Shown: one piece after another, positions 16,848 to 25,669 of the stretch
How the letters are laid out: the number at the start of each line of letters is the position of its first letter
Position numbering within the stretch: the first letter of the stretch is position 1
NCBI GenBank assembly: GCA_018673475.1
Contig: JABHCN010000034.1
Coordinates: 1 to 59,559 of the forward strand
Source: Actinomycetota bacterium
Lineage (GTDB): Bacteria > Actinomycetota > Acidimicrobiia > Acidimicrobiales > MedAcidi-G1
DNA: 59,559 nucleotides
Direction of reading: 5' to 3'
Notes under the pieces: generated by a model
What the model saw: the letters and a program-made list of their open reading frames with translations, nothing else
Database searches by the model: none
What the model was told of the DNA's origin: nothing
Made by a program: the position numbers and the translations under genes

Positions 16848-17306
16848 ATGACAGAGCACGCCAGCCAGCACGTCACGATTCAGGCGCCGCCACAGCGCTG
16901 CTACGAGACGGTCCTCGACGTTGAACGATTTTCCGAGTGGGCACCCGATATCAAAGAGGCCAGGGTGCTTGCCCGCGACGAGGACGGTCGTCCCGGGGAC
17001 GTGGCCTTCCGGGCGGCAGCAATGGGTCGCAGCAGCTCCTACACGCTCCGCTACACCTACGGATCCAACCCCCTGCGCATCTCGTGGCGCCTGGTCGAGG
17101 GCGACGTCATCTCGCGCATGACGGGCGACTACGAGTTCATGGCGGTCGAGGGTGATCCCGACTCGACACTGCTCGCCTACGACCTCGATGTCGACCTGCT
17201 GGTGAGGTTGCCCGGCTTCGTAAAGAGGCGCCTCGAGGCCAAGATCGTCCACGCTGCGATCGACGATCTCAAAGTCAGGGTCGAGGCGGGTACACACACC
17301 ACCTGA
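16848..17306 (+). CDS. SRPBCC/START-like ligand-binding protein (COQ10-type)
   Basis: A 152-residue protein with the polyketide cyclase/START fold signature: an opening beta strand (HVTIQAPPQRCYETVLDVERFSEWAPDI), Gly-rich strands, and a long C-terminal helix (FVKRRLEAKIVHAAIDDLKVRVEA). Such proteins bind lipids or quinones. The ATG at 16848 follows GGAGGAG, so the longer Arg-rich N-terminal extension was rejected. It lies between a lipid mannosyltransferase and an aminotransferase and no ligand can be inferred. Confidence 0.8.
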   Translation: MTEHASQHVTIQAPPQRCYETVLDVERFSEWAPDIKEARVLARDEDGRPGDVAFRAAAMGRSSSYTLRYTYGSNPLRISWRLVEGDVISRMTGDYEFMAVEGDPDSTLLAYDLDVDLLVRLPGFVKRRLEAKIVHAAIDDLKVRVEAGTHTT

Positions 17307-17380
17307 ACAGTGGTCCAACCGGTACACCCGGCCGTGGGGAACTCCAGTTGAGCCGAACCCGCGGGAAGTACGCTCCCGCC

Positions 17381-18559
17381 ATGGAGTTCCGGCGCATCAC
17401 CTCCCTGCCCCCGTACGTGTTCACCATCATCGACAACCTCAAGGTCGAGGCCCGCAGGGCCGGCGAGGACATCGTCGACCTGGGGTTCGGAAACCCCGAT
17501 CTTGCCTCCCCCGACCTGGCTGTCGAGAAACTCGTCGAGGCGGCACGCAACCCACGGAACCACCGCTACTCCTCCAGTCGAGGTCTACCAAAGCTGCGTG
17601 AGGCGGTCTCCGCCCTGTACAAGCGCCGTTTCGACGTGGACCTCGATCCTGAGACGCAGGTCCTCAACACCATTGGTGCCAAGGAGGGGTTCGCCCACCT
17701 GATGTGGGTGCTCCTGCAACCTGGAGATGCTGCTCTGGTCCCGTCGCCCTCGTATCCGATCCATCGCTACTCGCCGCTGTTTGCCGGCGCCGAGGTGCGC
17801 GAGATGCCGTTCACCCTTGACGGTGACTTCATCGGAATGCTGAGAGAGGGATGGGAGTATTCGTGGCCTAGGCCGCGGGTGATAGTCCTCTCGTTTCCCC
17901 ACAACCCGACTACGGCATGCGTGGATCTGCAGTTCATGGAAGAGGTTGTTGCATTCGCCAGAGAGCGCGATGTCATCCTGGTTCACGACTTCGCATATGC
18001 GGATCTCGGCTTCGACGGCTACGAGCCGCCATCGATAATGCAGGTTCCCGGAGCCGAGGAGGTGGCCGTAGAGCTCTATTCCATGACCAAGAGTTTCTCC
18101 ATGGCCGGCTGGAGAGTTGCCTTCATGGTCGGCAGTGCCGAGGTGATTGCGGCGCTGACGAAGCTCAAGTCCTACCTCGACTACGGAAGTTTCCAGCCGA
18201 TACAGATTGCAGCGACCGTCACGCTGAACGAGGCTGTCGACTACCCGACCGAGGTGCGCGAGATCTACCAACACCGCCGGGACGCTCTCTGTGACGGGCT
18301 GAACCGCATTGGCTGGTCCATCCAGCCTCCGAAGGGAACGATGTTCGCCTGGGCGCCGATACCAGAGCCCTACCGCTCCATGGGTTCGATCGAGTTCGCC
18401 AGCATGCTGGTGCGTGAGGCCAACGTTGCGGTTTCGCCGGGTATCGGGTTTGGGCCGGGTGGCGAGGACCACGTCCGCTTCGCACTCATCGAGAACGAGC
18501 AGAGGATCGCTCAGGCGGTCCGGCACATGCGCAACGTTCTTGTCGATCTCGAGGTCTGA
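17381..18559 (+). CDS. alaC: PLP aminotransferase, AlaC-like (glutamate-pyruvate)
   Basis: A 392-residue class I/II aminotransferase close to AlaC. It opens with MEFRRITSLPPYVFTIIDNL, then LGFGNPD, a YSSSRGLPKLREAV segment, the SFPHNPT and VHDFAYADLGFDG active-site parts, and the PLP lysine in YSMTKSFSMAGWRV. AlaC makes alanine from pyruvate and glutamate. The frame extends to a TTG at 17348 with GGGGA upstream, so a start 11 codons earlier is possible; I chose the ATG because family members begin close to this point. It converges with glpK across 9 bases. Confidence 0.85.
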   Translation: MEFRRITSLPPYVFTIIDNLKVEARRAGEDIVDLGFGNPDLASPDLAVEKLVEAARNPRNHRYSSSRGLPKLREAVSALYKRRFDVDLDPETQVLNTIGAKEGFAHLMWVLLQPGDAALVPSPSYPIHRYSPLFAGAEVREMPFTLDGDFIGMLREGWEYSWPRPRVIVLSFPHNPTTACVDLQFMEEVVAFARERDVILVHDFAYADLGFDGYEPPSIMQVPGAEEVAVELYSMTKSFSMAGWRVAFMVGSAEVIAALTKLKSYLDYGSFQPIQIAATVTLNEAVDYPTEVREIYQHRRDALCDGLNRIGWSIQPPKGTMFAWAPIPEPYRSMGSIEFASMLVREANVAVSPGIGFGPGGEDHVRFALIENEQRIAQAVRHMRNVLVDLEV

Positions 18560-18568
18560 GGGTCGGTT

Positions 18569-20059
18569 TCAGTCGGCCTGTTCCCATTCCAGGCTTCGTT
18601 CGACTGCCGCCAGCCAGCGATCGTAGGACGCCTCTGCCGCCTGTCGATCCTGTGTCGGCCGGAAGGTGGTGTCGGCGTTCCAGAGGTCGGCCAACTCGCC
18701 GGTAGACGACCAGAAGCCCTCGCCGAGGCCGGCCAGCCATGCTGCACCGAGGGCCGTGGTCTCCTGAACCGCCGATCTGGTTACGGGCATGTCCAACAGG
18801 TCGGCCTGAAGTTCAAGAAGCAGGTCCATCACAGAGGCGCCGCCGTCAACACGCAGATGGGTGATGGCCGGGCCACCGCCTCGTCCGACTGCATCGATCA
18901 CGTCGCGTGTCTGGAAGGCCATGGCCTCAACTGCAGCACGGGCCAGGTGCGCCCGACCGGAACCGCGGGTGAGGCCGACGATTGTGCCCCGGGCTCGCGG
19001 ATCCCACCAGGGGCTCCCCAATCCTGCGAATGCCGGAACCAGGTACACGCCGCCGGTGTCGGCGACAGAGGCAGCCAGGAGCCCGACCTCGGCGGCGGAA
19101 TCGATGATCTCCAGGCCGTCGCGGAGCCACTGGATGGTGGCACCTGTTGCAAAGATGGAGCCCTCGAGGGCGTATGTGAGCGGCTCGCCTTCGGCAAGGG
19201 CCCATGCCACGGTCGTCAACAGCCCGTCGACGGGGTCAGGAAGTTCGGATCCCATGTTGGCGAGCAGAAATGACCCGGTGCCGTAGGTGTTCTTGGCCTC
19301 GCCGGCCTCGAAGCAGGCCTGACCGAACAGGGCAGCCTGCTGGTCGCCGGCTATACCGCTGACCGGCGTACCGGGTGGCAGCGGGCCGCCGTCACAGGTG
19401 ACGCCGAAGCGGCCCGATGAGGGGCGGATCTCAGGCAGCGAGCCCATGGGAACGCCGAACAGCGAACACATCTCCTCGGACCATGCTCCGGTCGCCAGAT
19501 CGAAGAGCATTGTGCGGCTGGCGTTGGAAGGCTCGGTGGCATGGACCCGACCTCCAGTCAGGTTCCACAGGAGCCAGGAGTCGATCGTGCCCAACCTGAG
19601 CGGGGTGCCGGCCTCGACTCCGCCATCGGCAAGGAGCCATTCGATCTTGCTCGCCGAGAAGTATGGGTCCAGTACGAGGCCCGTGGTCCGGCGGACCAGA
19701 CCGAGGTGGCCCTGGTCCTGGAGGGCTTCGCAGCGTGAGGTCGTGCGACGGTCCTGCCACACAATCGCCCTGTGGAGCGGAAGCCCGGTGTCGGCATTCC
19801 AGGCGACGATGGTCTCCCTCTGGTCGGTGATTCCCACAGCGGCGATTGAGGTCCCGGCATCATCGAGGCGGCCACGGACCGCAGCAAGAGTGCCCGCCAC
19901 CGCCTCCCAGATCTCGACTGCGTCATGTTCGACGAGACCCGGTCTCGGGAAGTGCTGTGTGAATTCCTGTTGAGCGGAATCGACCACCATTCCGTCCTGG
20001 TCGACGGCAATGGTCCGAACACTGGTGGTTCCAGCGTCGATTGCCAGCACAACTGCCAT
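18569..20059 (-). CDS. glpK: Glycerol kinase
   Basis: A 496-residue FGGY-family kinase that phosphorylates glycerol with ATP. It starts with LAIDAGTTSVRTIAVDQDG and includes WEAVAGTL, VGITDQRETIVAWNADTGLP and HRAIVWQDRRT (glycerol contacts), DPYFSASKIEWLL, FGQACFEAGEAKNTYGTGSFLL and the C-terminal ALGAAWLAG, all typical of GlpK. No transporter (glpF) or dehydrogenase is adjacent; instead it is divergent to pfkA over a 53-base gap, suggesting shared control of two entry points into triose phosphates. No operator could be recognised in that gap. Confidence 0.95.
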   Translation of the reverse strand: MAVVLAIDAGTTSVRTIAVDQDGMVVDSAQQEFTQHFPRPGLVEHDAVEIWEAVAGTLAAVRGRLDDAGTSIAAVGITDQRETIVAWNADTGLPLHRAIVWQDRRTTSRCEALQDQGHLGLVRRTTGLVLDPYFSASKIEWLLADGGVEAGTPLRLGTIDSWLLWNLTGGRVHATEPSNASRTMLFDLATGAWSEEMCSLFGVPMGSLPEIRPSSGRFGVTCDGGPLPPGTPVSGIAGDQQAALFGQACFEAGEAKNTYGTGSFLLANMGSELPDPVDGLLTTVAWALAEGEPLTYALEGSIFATGATIQWLRDGLEIIDSAAEVGLLAASVADTGGVYLVPAFAGLGSPWWDPRARGTIVGLTRGSGRAHLARAAVEAMAFQTRDVIDAVGRGGGPAITHLRVDGGASVMDLLLELQADLLDMPVTRSAVQETTALGAAWLAGLGEGFWSSTGELADLWNADTTFRPTQDRQAAEASYDRWLAAVERSLEWEQAD

Positions 20060-20112
20060 TCGGAGAGGTTACGTTCACTGCAGGGGAGCAACGGCATTAG
20101 CGAGGTGGAGAG

Positions 20113-21141
20113 ATGCGAATAGGTGTACTCACCGGTGGTGGAGACTGCCCCGGTCTGAACGCGGTAATACGTGCGGTTGTGCGGCGCGCTGAGAGGGGAT
20201 TCGGCGACCAGGTTGTCGGGTTTCTCGACGGGTGGCGGGGTGTCGTCGAGGACGACACGGTTGCCCTCGACGTCGATGCATGCAGGGGCCTCCTTCCGAG
20301 GGGAGGAACGGTCCTTGGAACCTCGCGCCTCCAGCCCTTCGGGATGCAGGACGGTGTCGAGAGGGCCCGTGGAACGATTGAACGCCATGATCTCGACGGT
20401 CTGGTCGTCGTGGGAGGGGAGGGAACCCTCTCCTGTGCAAGAGGACTCCATGAGTTGGGCTTCCCGGTGGTCGGAGTGCCCAAGACCATCGACAACGACA
20501 TCAACGCAACCGAGATGACCTTCGGCTTCGAGACGGCGGTCGAGATCGCGACCGAGGCCATAGACCGCCTCCACACCACCGCAGAGTCGCATGATCGGGT
20601 AATGGTGGTCGAGGTCATGGGCCGACACGTCGGCCACATCGCAGCATGGGCCGGGATGGCAGGTGGTGCAACGGTGACCCTCGTGCCAGAGGAACCGTTC
20701 GACGTGGCCGAGGTCTGTGAAGTCGTGCGCAGGCGACACGAGCGTGGGCGCTTCGCCTCAGTGCTTGTCGTGGCCGAAGGTGCCCGCCCGATTGAGGGGA
20801 CGATGGATATGCCCGAGGAGGAGGTTGACGTCTTTGGCCATGTCCGTCTCGGAGGCATTGCCCACCTGGTGGCAGCTGAGATCGGACGCCGGACGAGCTT
20901 TGACACCCGGGTAACGATCCTCGGCCACGTTCAGCGGGGTGGCACACCGACGGCATTTGACCGGGTCCTGGCATCACGCTTCGGGGTGGCGGCTGTTGAT
21001 GCCATCCACGAGGGAGGGCTGGGAATGATGACCTCCCTGACCGCAGGCGAGATTGTGCTGGTACCCCTTGCCGATGCGGTCGCCGAGGTCAAGAAACTGG
21101 ATTCAGGCCTCTGGGAGACAGCGAAGGTCTTCTTCGCCTGA
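20113..21141 (+). CDS. pfkA: 6-phosphofructokinase, group III ATP-type
   Basis: A 342-residue phosphofructokinase. It begins IGVLTGGGDCPGLNAVIR and has the fructose-6-phosphate motif PKTIDNDI and MGRHVGHIA. The donor-site motif is GGEGT: a Gly at the position that is Asp in pyrophosphate-using enzymes predicts ATP as donor. The Lys in PKTIDND, together with GGEGT, is the pattern of actinobacterial group III enzymes. ATG at 20113 follows GGTGGAGAG. The gene is divergent from glpK. Confidence 0.92.
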   Translation: MRIGVLTGGGDCPGLNAVIRAVVRRAERGFGDQVVGFLDGWRGVVEDDTVALDVDACRGLLPRGGTVLGTSRLQPFGMQDGVERARGTIERHDLDGLVVVGGEGTLSCARGLHELGFPVVGVPKTIDNDINATEMTFGFETAVEIATEAIDRLHTTAESHDRVMVVEVMGRHVGHIAAWAGMAGGATVTLVPEEPFDVAEVCEVVRRRHERGRFASVLVVAEGARPIEGTMDMPEEEVDVFGHVRLGGIAHLVAAEIGRRTSFDTRVTILGHVQRGGTPTAFDRVLASRFGVAAVDAIHEGGLGMMTSLTAGEIVLVPLADAVAEVKKLDSGLWETAKVFFA

Positions 21142-21144
21142 GCG

Positions 21145-21783
21145 CTAGTTGTCCTCAGGAATGAAACTCTCGTAACCCGAGCAGTTCACAGGCTCTCCGG
21201 CCGTCGGAGGGTCACCGTCGCTGACAGGGATGCTGATGGGGTTGAGGGAACCGTCGCTCTGAACCAGAATCCTGACCTCCTCGATGTCGGCTCCCACAAT
21301 CAACTCTGTCGCCGTGCAGACGAGCATGGCGTAGGCGAGGCGGTTGCCTATCGAGTCGTCCTGGGGAAAGCCGTCGAGGCTGTCAAGGTGAACCTCAAGG
21401 AGGGTTCCGGTGAGGATTGTGCCGACAACCGAGCTTCCCTCAGCGAAGGGCGACACCAGGTCGGCCTCCTGTTCGGCCGCCGTGGGGCCGGCGAACACCC
21501 GGTCCAGGATCACGTTTACTGAGCCGTCAGATGCGATCTCGCGCCCTACAGCCTCGAGCATCATCGGACCATCAGCGACTGCTCTGGCGAGGAAGATCTC
21601 GACCGATTCGCTCGGAGCCGGCGCCTCGGTCGTGGTTGAGCCGGCTGGTAGGAGGGCATCGGGCAACTCCGCTGAGAGTTCGCGTGGTGCCTCGTCGAGG
21701 GGAATGCTGCACGCGGCGGCCAGCATCACGGAGATCCCCAGGACGGAAACAGTCAAGCGGCGCCGGGTCAACCCACTGTTCAC
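21145..21783 (-). CDS. GerMN-domain lipoprotein (short LpqB-like)
   Basis: A 212-residue lipoprotein. The signal peptide ends in the lipobox LAAAC (Cys about residue 25). Residues about 60-180 resemble a GerMN domain (SVEIFLARAVAD, VGREIASDGSVNVILDRVFAGPTAAEQ, EVHLDSL, GNRLAYAMLVCTAT). It overlaps the sensor kinase stop by four bases (GTGA), the same place that LpqB holds after mtrB in mycobacteria. LpqB is about 580 residues with a beta-propeller; only the GerMN part is present here. It may modulate the kinase, by analogy. Confidence 0.8.
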   Translation of the reverse strand: MNSGLTRRRLTVSVLGISVMLAAACSIPLDEAPRELSAELPDALLPAGSTTTEAPAPSESVEIFLARAVADGPMMLEAVGREIASDGSVNVILDRVFAGPTAAEQEADLVSPFAEGSSVVGTILTGTLLEVHLDSLDGFPQDDSIGNRLAYAMLVCTATELIVGADIEEVRILVQSDGSLNPISIPVSDGDPPTAGEPVNCSGYESFIPEDN

Positions 21784-23234
21784 AGTTCATCCTCCGTGTC
21801 GGCTGGCAGTTCGACGACAAAGCGTGCACCTGGCAGGCCGTCGGGTCTCTCCTCAACCCAGACCCTTCCCCTGTGGAGTCTGGCATCCTCGATAACCAGG
21901 CTCAGCCCCAGCCCTGTGCCGCTGTCTCCGCCACGACGGCCGCCGGCCGAGCCTCGGGAGAAGCGTTCAAATATTGCGGCCCGTTCTGCTTCGGGGATGC
22001 CGGGGCCGCTGTCTTCGATGGCAATCCTGAGGTTTGGGCCCTCGTTCTCTACGACAATTGCCGTGGCACCTCCGCCGTACCGGTCAGCGTTGTCCAAGAG
22101 GTTGGAGATGAGCCTCGCCAGACGCCGCTTGTCGGCCCGGATCATCAGATTCTCGGAGTGGGGCGGCATGTGCAGTGGGATGGGTCCGATCCCCCTGGTG
22201 GTCGCGCTCAGGAACTGGAGCACCTGCACCTCCGATAGGTCGAGGGACGCTGCCCCTGCGTCGTACCCGGAGATCTCCAGCAGGTCGACGACCAGCCGGG
22301 TGAACCTCTCGAGGTCGTCTGACAGCAGGGTCAGAGCTGTCTGGGAGCGGTCCGACAGTTCCTCGCGACGTGCCTCGAGCACGCCCACGCTGGCCTTGAG
22401 CGTTGTCAACGGACTGCGCAACTCGTGGCTGACATCAGAGGCAAAACGGGCGTCACGGAGGATGCGTTCCTCGAGTGCCTCCGCCATTTCGTTGAAAGAG
22501 TCGGCGAGGCGGTCGAGGTCGGGGTCGGACTGGGGCTCGAGCCTGGTGTCGAGGCGACCACCGGCGATTGCCTCGGCGGCACTTCGGACCCTGCGCAGAG
22601 GCCGAAGGGTTCTCTGGCTGACCCATGCGCCGAAAACAGCGGCGATGAGGGTTGCGAAGATGCTGGCCCCGAACAGGACGATCTGGAGATTTCCCAGGGT
22701 GTCCTCGACGTCGGCAAGGTCGACCACCGCGAAGTAGTCGGCGTCGAATGCGGTCAGGGGTATGCCCACCACCAGGTGCGTCTGCCCCGAAAGGGAGGAT
22801 CGCTGCTGGCCTGCCTTTCGCTGGGCCAACTGGTCGAGGAGTAGCGGAGGCAGGTCCTCGCTGTCCAGCTCAGGTGTCGGTAGCCATGAATCGCCTAGAC
22901 GGATCAGGCGTTGGATTCCCTCGATCTTGGTAAGCGAATCTGCGATGGCTGGAAGGTCCTCGATGGTGGCATCGTGGGTCAGCTGGTTGCTGAGACGTGT
23001 GGCGTTGCTCACCGCCACCGCTGCCGCAGCATTCTCCCTGCTGTCAATGAGTTGTCTGCGGGTGAGAACCAGGGTCGCTCCAGCCAGCACGACCGACACC
23101 AGAAGGCCTCCGACGGCGAAGGAAAGGGAGATTCTGGCCCGGAGGCCGAGGGGTGCCGGGCGGGGATCTTCATGGTCGAGAACGGGAACCGAGAACTCCG
23201 AGGGCTCGTCGCCTGTCCCGGCTTCCCCGGTCAT
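21780..23234 (-). CDS. MtrB-like sensor histidine kinase
   Basis: A 484-residue membrane kinase. Two membrane spans (about residues 30-55 and 175-197) enclose an extracytoplasmic sensor of about 120 residues. Then come a HAMP domain (PLRRVRSAAEAIAGGRLD), the H-box FASDVSHELRSPLTTLKA with the phosphorylated His, the N-box NLLDNADRYG, the G1 box DSGPGIP and G2 box GTGLGLSLV. It shares one base with the response regulator upstream and four with the lipoprotein downstream. This order (regulator, kinase, GerMN lipoprotein) matches mtrA-mtrB-lpqB, which controls wall metabolism and division in actinobacteria; the name is inferred from order and domain layout. Confidence 0.87.
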   Translation of the reverse strand: MTGEAGTGDEPSEFSVPVLDHEDPRPAPLGLRARISLSFAVGGLLVSVVLAGATLVLTRRQLIDSRENAAAAVAVSNATRLSNQLTHDATIEDLPAIADSLTKIEGIQRLIRLGDSWLPTPELDSEDLPPLLLDQLAQRKAGQQRSSLSGQTHLVVGIPLTAFDADYFAVVDLADVEDTLGNLQIVLFGASIFATLIAAVFGAWVSQRTLRPLRRVRSAAEAIAGGRLDTRLEPQSDPDLDRLADSFNEMAEALEERILRDARFASDVSHELRSPLTTLKASVGVLEARREELSDRSQTALTLLSDDLERFTRLVVDLLEISGYDAGAASLDLSEVQVLQFLSATTRGIGPIPLHMPPHSENLMIRADKRRLARLISNLLDNADRYGGGATAIVVENEGPNLRIAIEDSGPGIPEAERAAIFERFSRGSAGGRRGGDSGTGLGLSLVIEDARLHRGRVWVEERPDGLPGARFVVELPADTEDEL

Positions 23235-23914
23235 CAGGTCTGCAACTTGTAACCCATGCCCCGCACCGTGATCACGTAGCGGGGGTTGGCGGGGTCCAGC
23301 TCGATCTTGGTGCGAAGCCGTCTTATGTGGACGTCGACGAGGCGGCCGTCTCCCAGATAGCCGTAGTCCCAGACAGCTTCGAGTAGATCCTCTCTGCTGA
23401 AGACCTTGTTCGGGTTTGATGCCAACTCGACCAGAAGACGAAACTCGGTGTGTGTCAGGTGCACCTGATGTCCAGCTACCCGTACTGTGCCTTCGTCGGC
23501 GAGCAGCTCCAACTGGTCGATGATCAGGTGGGGGTGCGCTGTCTCAGATGGGCGGGACCTGCGCAGGAGGGCCCTGATTCGGGCCGAGAGAACCTTGGGG
23601 TCGAAGGGCTTGCTCAGGTAGTCGTCGGCTCCGGCCTCGAGCCCTGCGACGATGTCATGGCTGTCATCACGTGCCGTGACCATGATGATCGGCACCTCGC
23701 TGAGCCGCCGGATCCTTCGACAGACCTCAAAGCCGTCGATGCCGGGGAGCATTATGTCGATCAGGACCACGTCGCTCGGCGACGGCGCAAACACCTCAAG
23801 GGCGGCCTCGCCGCTCTCGGTCTCAACGACGGCGTAACCCTCCTCTTCGAGGACCAGTCGGACAGCCGTGCGAATTCGTTCGTCGTCTTCGACGATGAGA
23901 ATATTCTTGCTCAT
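23234..23914 (-). CDS. MtrA-like OmpR-family response regulator
   Basis: A 226-residue regulator. The receiver domain (MSKNILIVEDDERIR) has the acidic pair Asp10/Asp11, the phosphoacceptor Asp53 in LIDIMLPGIDG and the lysine in YLSKPFDPK. The C-terminal winged helix follows the OmpR type (HQVHLTHTEFRLLVELASNP, VFSREDLLEAVWDYGYLGDG, VDVHIRRLRTKIE, RYVITVRGMGYKL). The long upstream open frame is not family-like, so the ATG at 23914 was taken despite a weak ribosome site. It heads a three-gene operon with the kinase and lipoprotein. Confidence 0.9.
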   Translation of the reverse strand: MSKNILIVEDDERIRTAVRLVLEEEGYAVVETESGEAALEVFAPSPSDVVLIDIMLPGIDGFEVCRRIRRLSEVPIIMVTARDDSHDIVAGLEAGADDYLSKPFDPKVLSARIRALLRRSRPSETAHPHLIIDQLELLADEGTVRVAGHQVHLTHTEFRLLVELASNPNKVFSREDLLEAVWDYGYLGDGRLVDVHIRRLRTKIELDPANPRYVITVRGMGYKLQT

Positions 23915-23997
23915 GAGTTGCGAAAAGCGCTCCGGGTCCGTTGCTGCTTCATCTGATCCTAGGAGTCGCCGGGCCTCTACGCCCGTAGTGGGTGGGT

Positions 23998-24789
23998 TCA
24001 GGTCCGGTCGGCACCGCTGCTCCGCAGCAGGGAAAGCAACTCGGAGAGGATTCCCTCTGGTGCGGCTACCACGAGGTCTCCCGTGGGGCTGCCCTCTGAA
24101 AGGTCGCACACCCGGCCTCCGGCCTCCCGCACGATCACGATTCCGGCCGCAATGTCCCACGGTGCCAGGCCCCTCTCGAAGAAGGCGTCGACCCGCCCAC
24201 AGGCGACTGAGGCAAGGTCGAGTGCCGCCCCACCCATCCTTCGGATGTCGCGTACCCGGGGGAGAATCTCGACAAGACCCTCGGCCTGTCGGCGGCGTCT
24301 GTCGGGCTGGTAGCCAAAGCCAGTTGCAAGAAGTGCCTCTGAGAGAACGGTGGTGTTGCTCACCGTGATGCTGGTTCCGTTGCGTGTCGCACCGTGACCC
24401 AGTGCTGCAGCAAATTCGTCACCGAGGATTGGGTCGAGAACCACCCCGACCGCAGGTTCGCCATCCAGTTCGGCGCCGATTGAGACCGAGAAACCCGGGT
24501 GGCCGTATACGAAATTGGTCGTGCCGTCGATCGGGTCCACCACCCACCGGACTCCGCTGGTTCCCGTGACGGTGGTTCCCTCCTCGCACTGGATGGCGTC
24601 GTCGGGACGGGCGTCGTGGAGCAACTCGGCAATTCGGTTCTCGGACCAGAGGTCGGCGTCGGTGACCAGGTCGGTTGTGGAACTCTTTGTGTTCGTGTCG
24701 AGTGACCCGCCGGCCCGTTTGGCCAGTTCAGGTGCGACCGAGCGTGCGGTCCGGAGGGCCAGATCCCGGAGCGACAGGAGGTCGGGCAT
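23998..24789 (-). CDS. suhB: Inositol monophosphatase family protein
   Basis: A 263-residue Mg2+-dependent phosphatase. The metal-site motifs are CEEGT, WVVDPIDGTTNFVYGHP and GLAPWDIAAGIVIVREAGG. The family includes inositol-1-phosphatase, histidinol phosphatase (HisN) and SuhB. In an actinobacterium that makes phosphatidylinositol lipids (a pimB gene is at 15628), inositol phosphatase activity is plausible, but HisN activity cannot be excluded. It is 83 bases upstream of the response-regulator gene in the same direction. Confidence 0.88.
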   Translation of the reverse strand: MPDLLSLRDLALRTARSVAPELAKRAGGSLDTNTKSSTTDLVTDADLWSENRIAELLHDARPDDAIQCEEGTTVTGTSGVRWVVDPIDGTTNFVYGHPGFSVSIGAELDGEPAVGVVLDPILGDEFAAALGHGATRNGTSITVSNTTVLSEALLATGFGYQPDRRRRQAEGLVEILPRVRDIRRMGGAALDLASVACGRVDAFFERGLAPWDIAAGIVIVREAGGRVCDLSEGSPTGDLVVAAPEGILSELLSLLRSSGADRT

Positions 24790-24795
24790 GGTCGC

Positions 24796-25104
24796 TCAGT
24801 TGACCGGGTGGTGGTCGCGGGCGGCCTGCTGGGCCTGTCCGGTGCGCCATTCGGCCATTGCCCGGAGCGTTAGCGCCACCACAATTCCGACCCCGACGGC
24901 AGCCAGGGCAGCACCAAGCACCCCCATTGAACCGGCCAGGTTGGGGCAGCCGGATTCGCATTGGAGGTCGGTGACCGCGTAGCCGACGAGACCTCCCGAT
25001 GCGCCGCCGATCAACACGGCGACAAATGCCAGAAGTCGGGCCATCAGGGACGGGGCGGCTGACTGCGGCCCCGGAAGGCCTGCCGCTGTGTCGGTGTCTG
25101 TCAC
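24796..25104 (-). CDS. Small two-span membrane protein
   Basis: A 102-residue protein with hydrophobic segments at about residues 21-45 (MARLLAFVAVLIGGASGG) and 59-83 (MGVLGAALAAVGVGIVVALT), joined by a loop that holds a Cys pair (CESGCP). No family recognised. It precedes suhB by 6 bases in the same direction, so the two are probably cotranscribed. Confidence 0.6.
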   Translation of the reverse strand: MTDTDTAAGLPGPQSAAPSLMARLLAFVAVLIGGASGGLVGYAVTDLQCESGCPNLAGSMGVLGAALAAVGVGIVVALTLRAMAEWRTGQAQQAARDHHPVN

Positions 25105-25153
25105 GAGGGGTGAGGCTACCGCCCGCTCCGATCAGCGGTGATGGTGGCAGAAT

Positions 25154-25669
25154 GTGTCGATGGCCGGTCTGGAGGAACACGGGTGGCGTGAGTGGCGGGT
25201 CGCCGGCGCCCTCATCGAACAGGACGGCCTGCTCCTGTTGGTTGCCAATCGCAGGCGGGGTGGAAAGTTGGAGTGGACTCCGCCGGGAGGGGTAGTCGAT
25301 CCCGGCGAGACGAGCATCGAAGCGTTGGTTCGCGAGGTTCGCGAGGAGACCGGCCTCATTGTCGAGTCATGGACCTCCAGTGTCTATGAGGTGTCCGTGG
25401 AGTTTCCAGACCGCGGCACGCGGCTCGGGGTGGAGGTCTTCTTGGCGCAGTCGTGGCATGGGTCGATGCTCTTCGAGGACCCTGATGGCATTGTCGAGGA
25501 CGGTCGCTTCGTGAATCCCGCCGAAAGCAGCACTCTCCTGGTCTCGGCTCCTGTGTGGGTGAGTGATCCTGTGGGGGCCTGGCTGGGAGGGGCGATTGAA
25601 CCCGGGGCACGGTTCGAGTACCTGGCTACCGGAACCGGGCCGGGGGAAATGACAGTCGAGCGGAGGTGA
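25154..25669 (+). CDS. Nudix hydrolase
   Basis: A protein of about 170 residues with a complete Nudix box, GGVVDPGETSIEALVREVREETGL, split here as GGVVDPGETSIEAL and VREVREETGL (G-x5-E-x7-REVREETG). It hydrolyses nucleoside diphosphates linked to another group; damaged nucleotides are a possibility given its overlap with dinB (GTGA), but no substrate motif is visible. Start is a GTG at 25154 or the ATG two codons later. Confidence 0.88.
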   Translation: MSMAGLEEHGWREWRVAGALIEQDGLLLLVANRRRGGKLEWTPPGGVVDPGETSIEALVREVREETGLIVESWTSSVYEVSVEFPDRGTRLGVEVFLAQSWHGSMLFEDPDGIVEDGRFVNPAESSTLLVSAPVWVSDPVGAWLGGAIEPGARFEYLATGTGPGEMTVERR

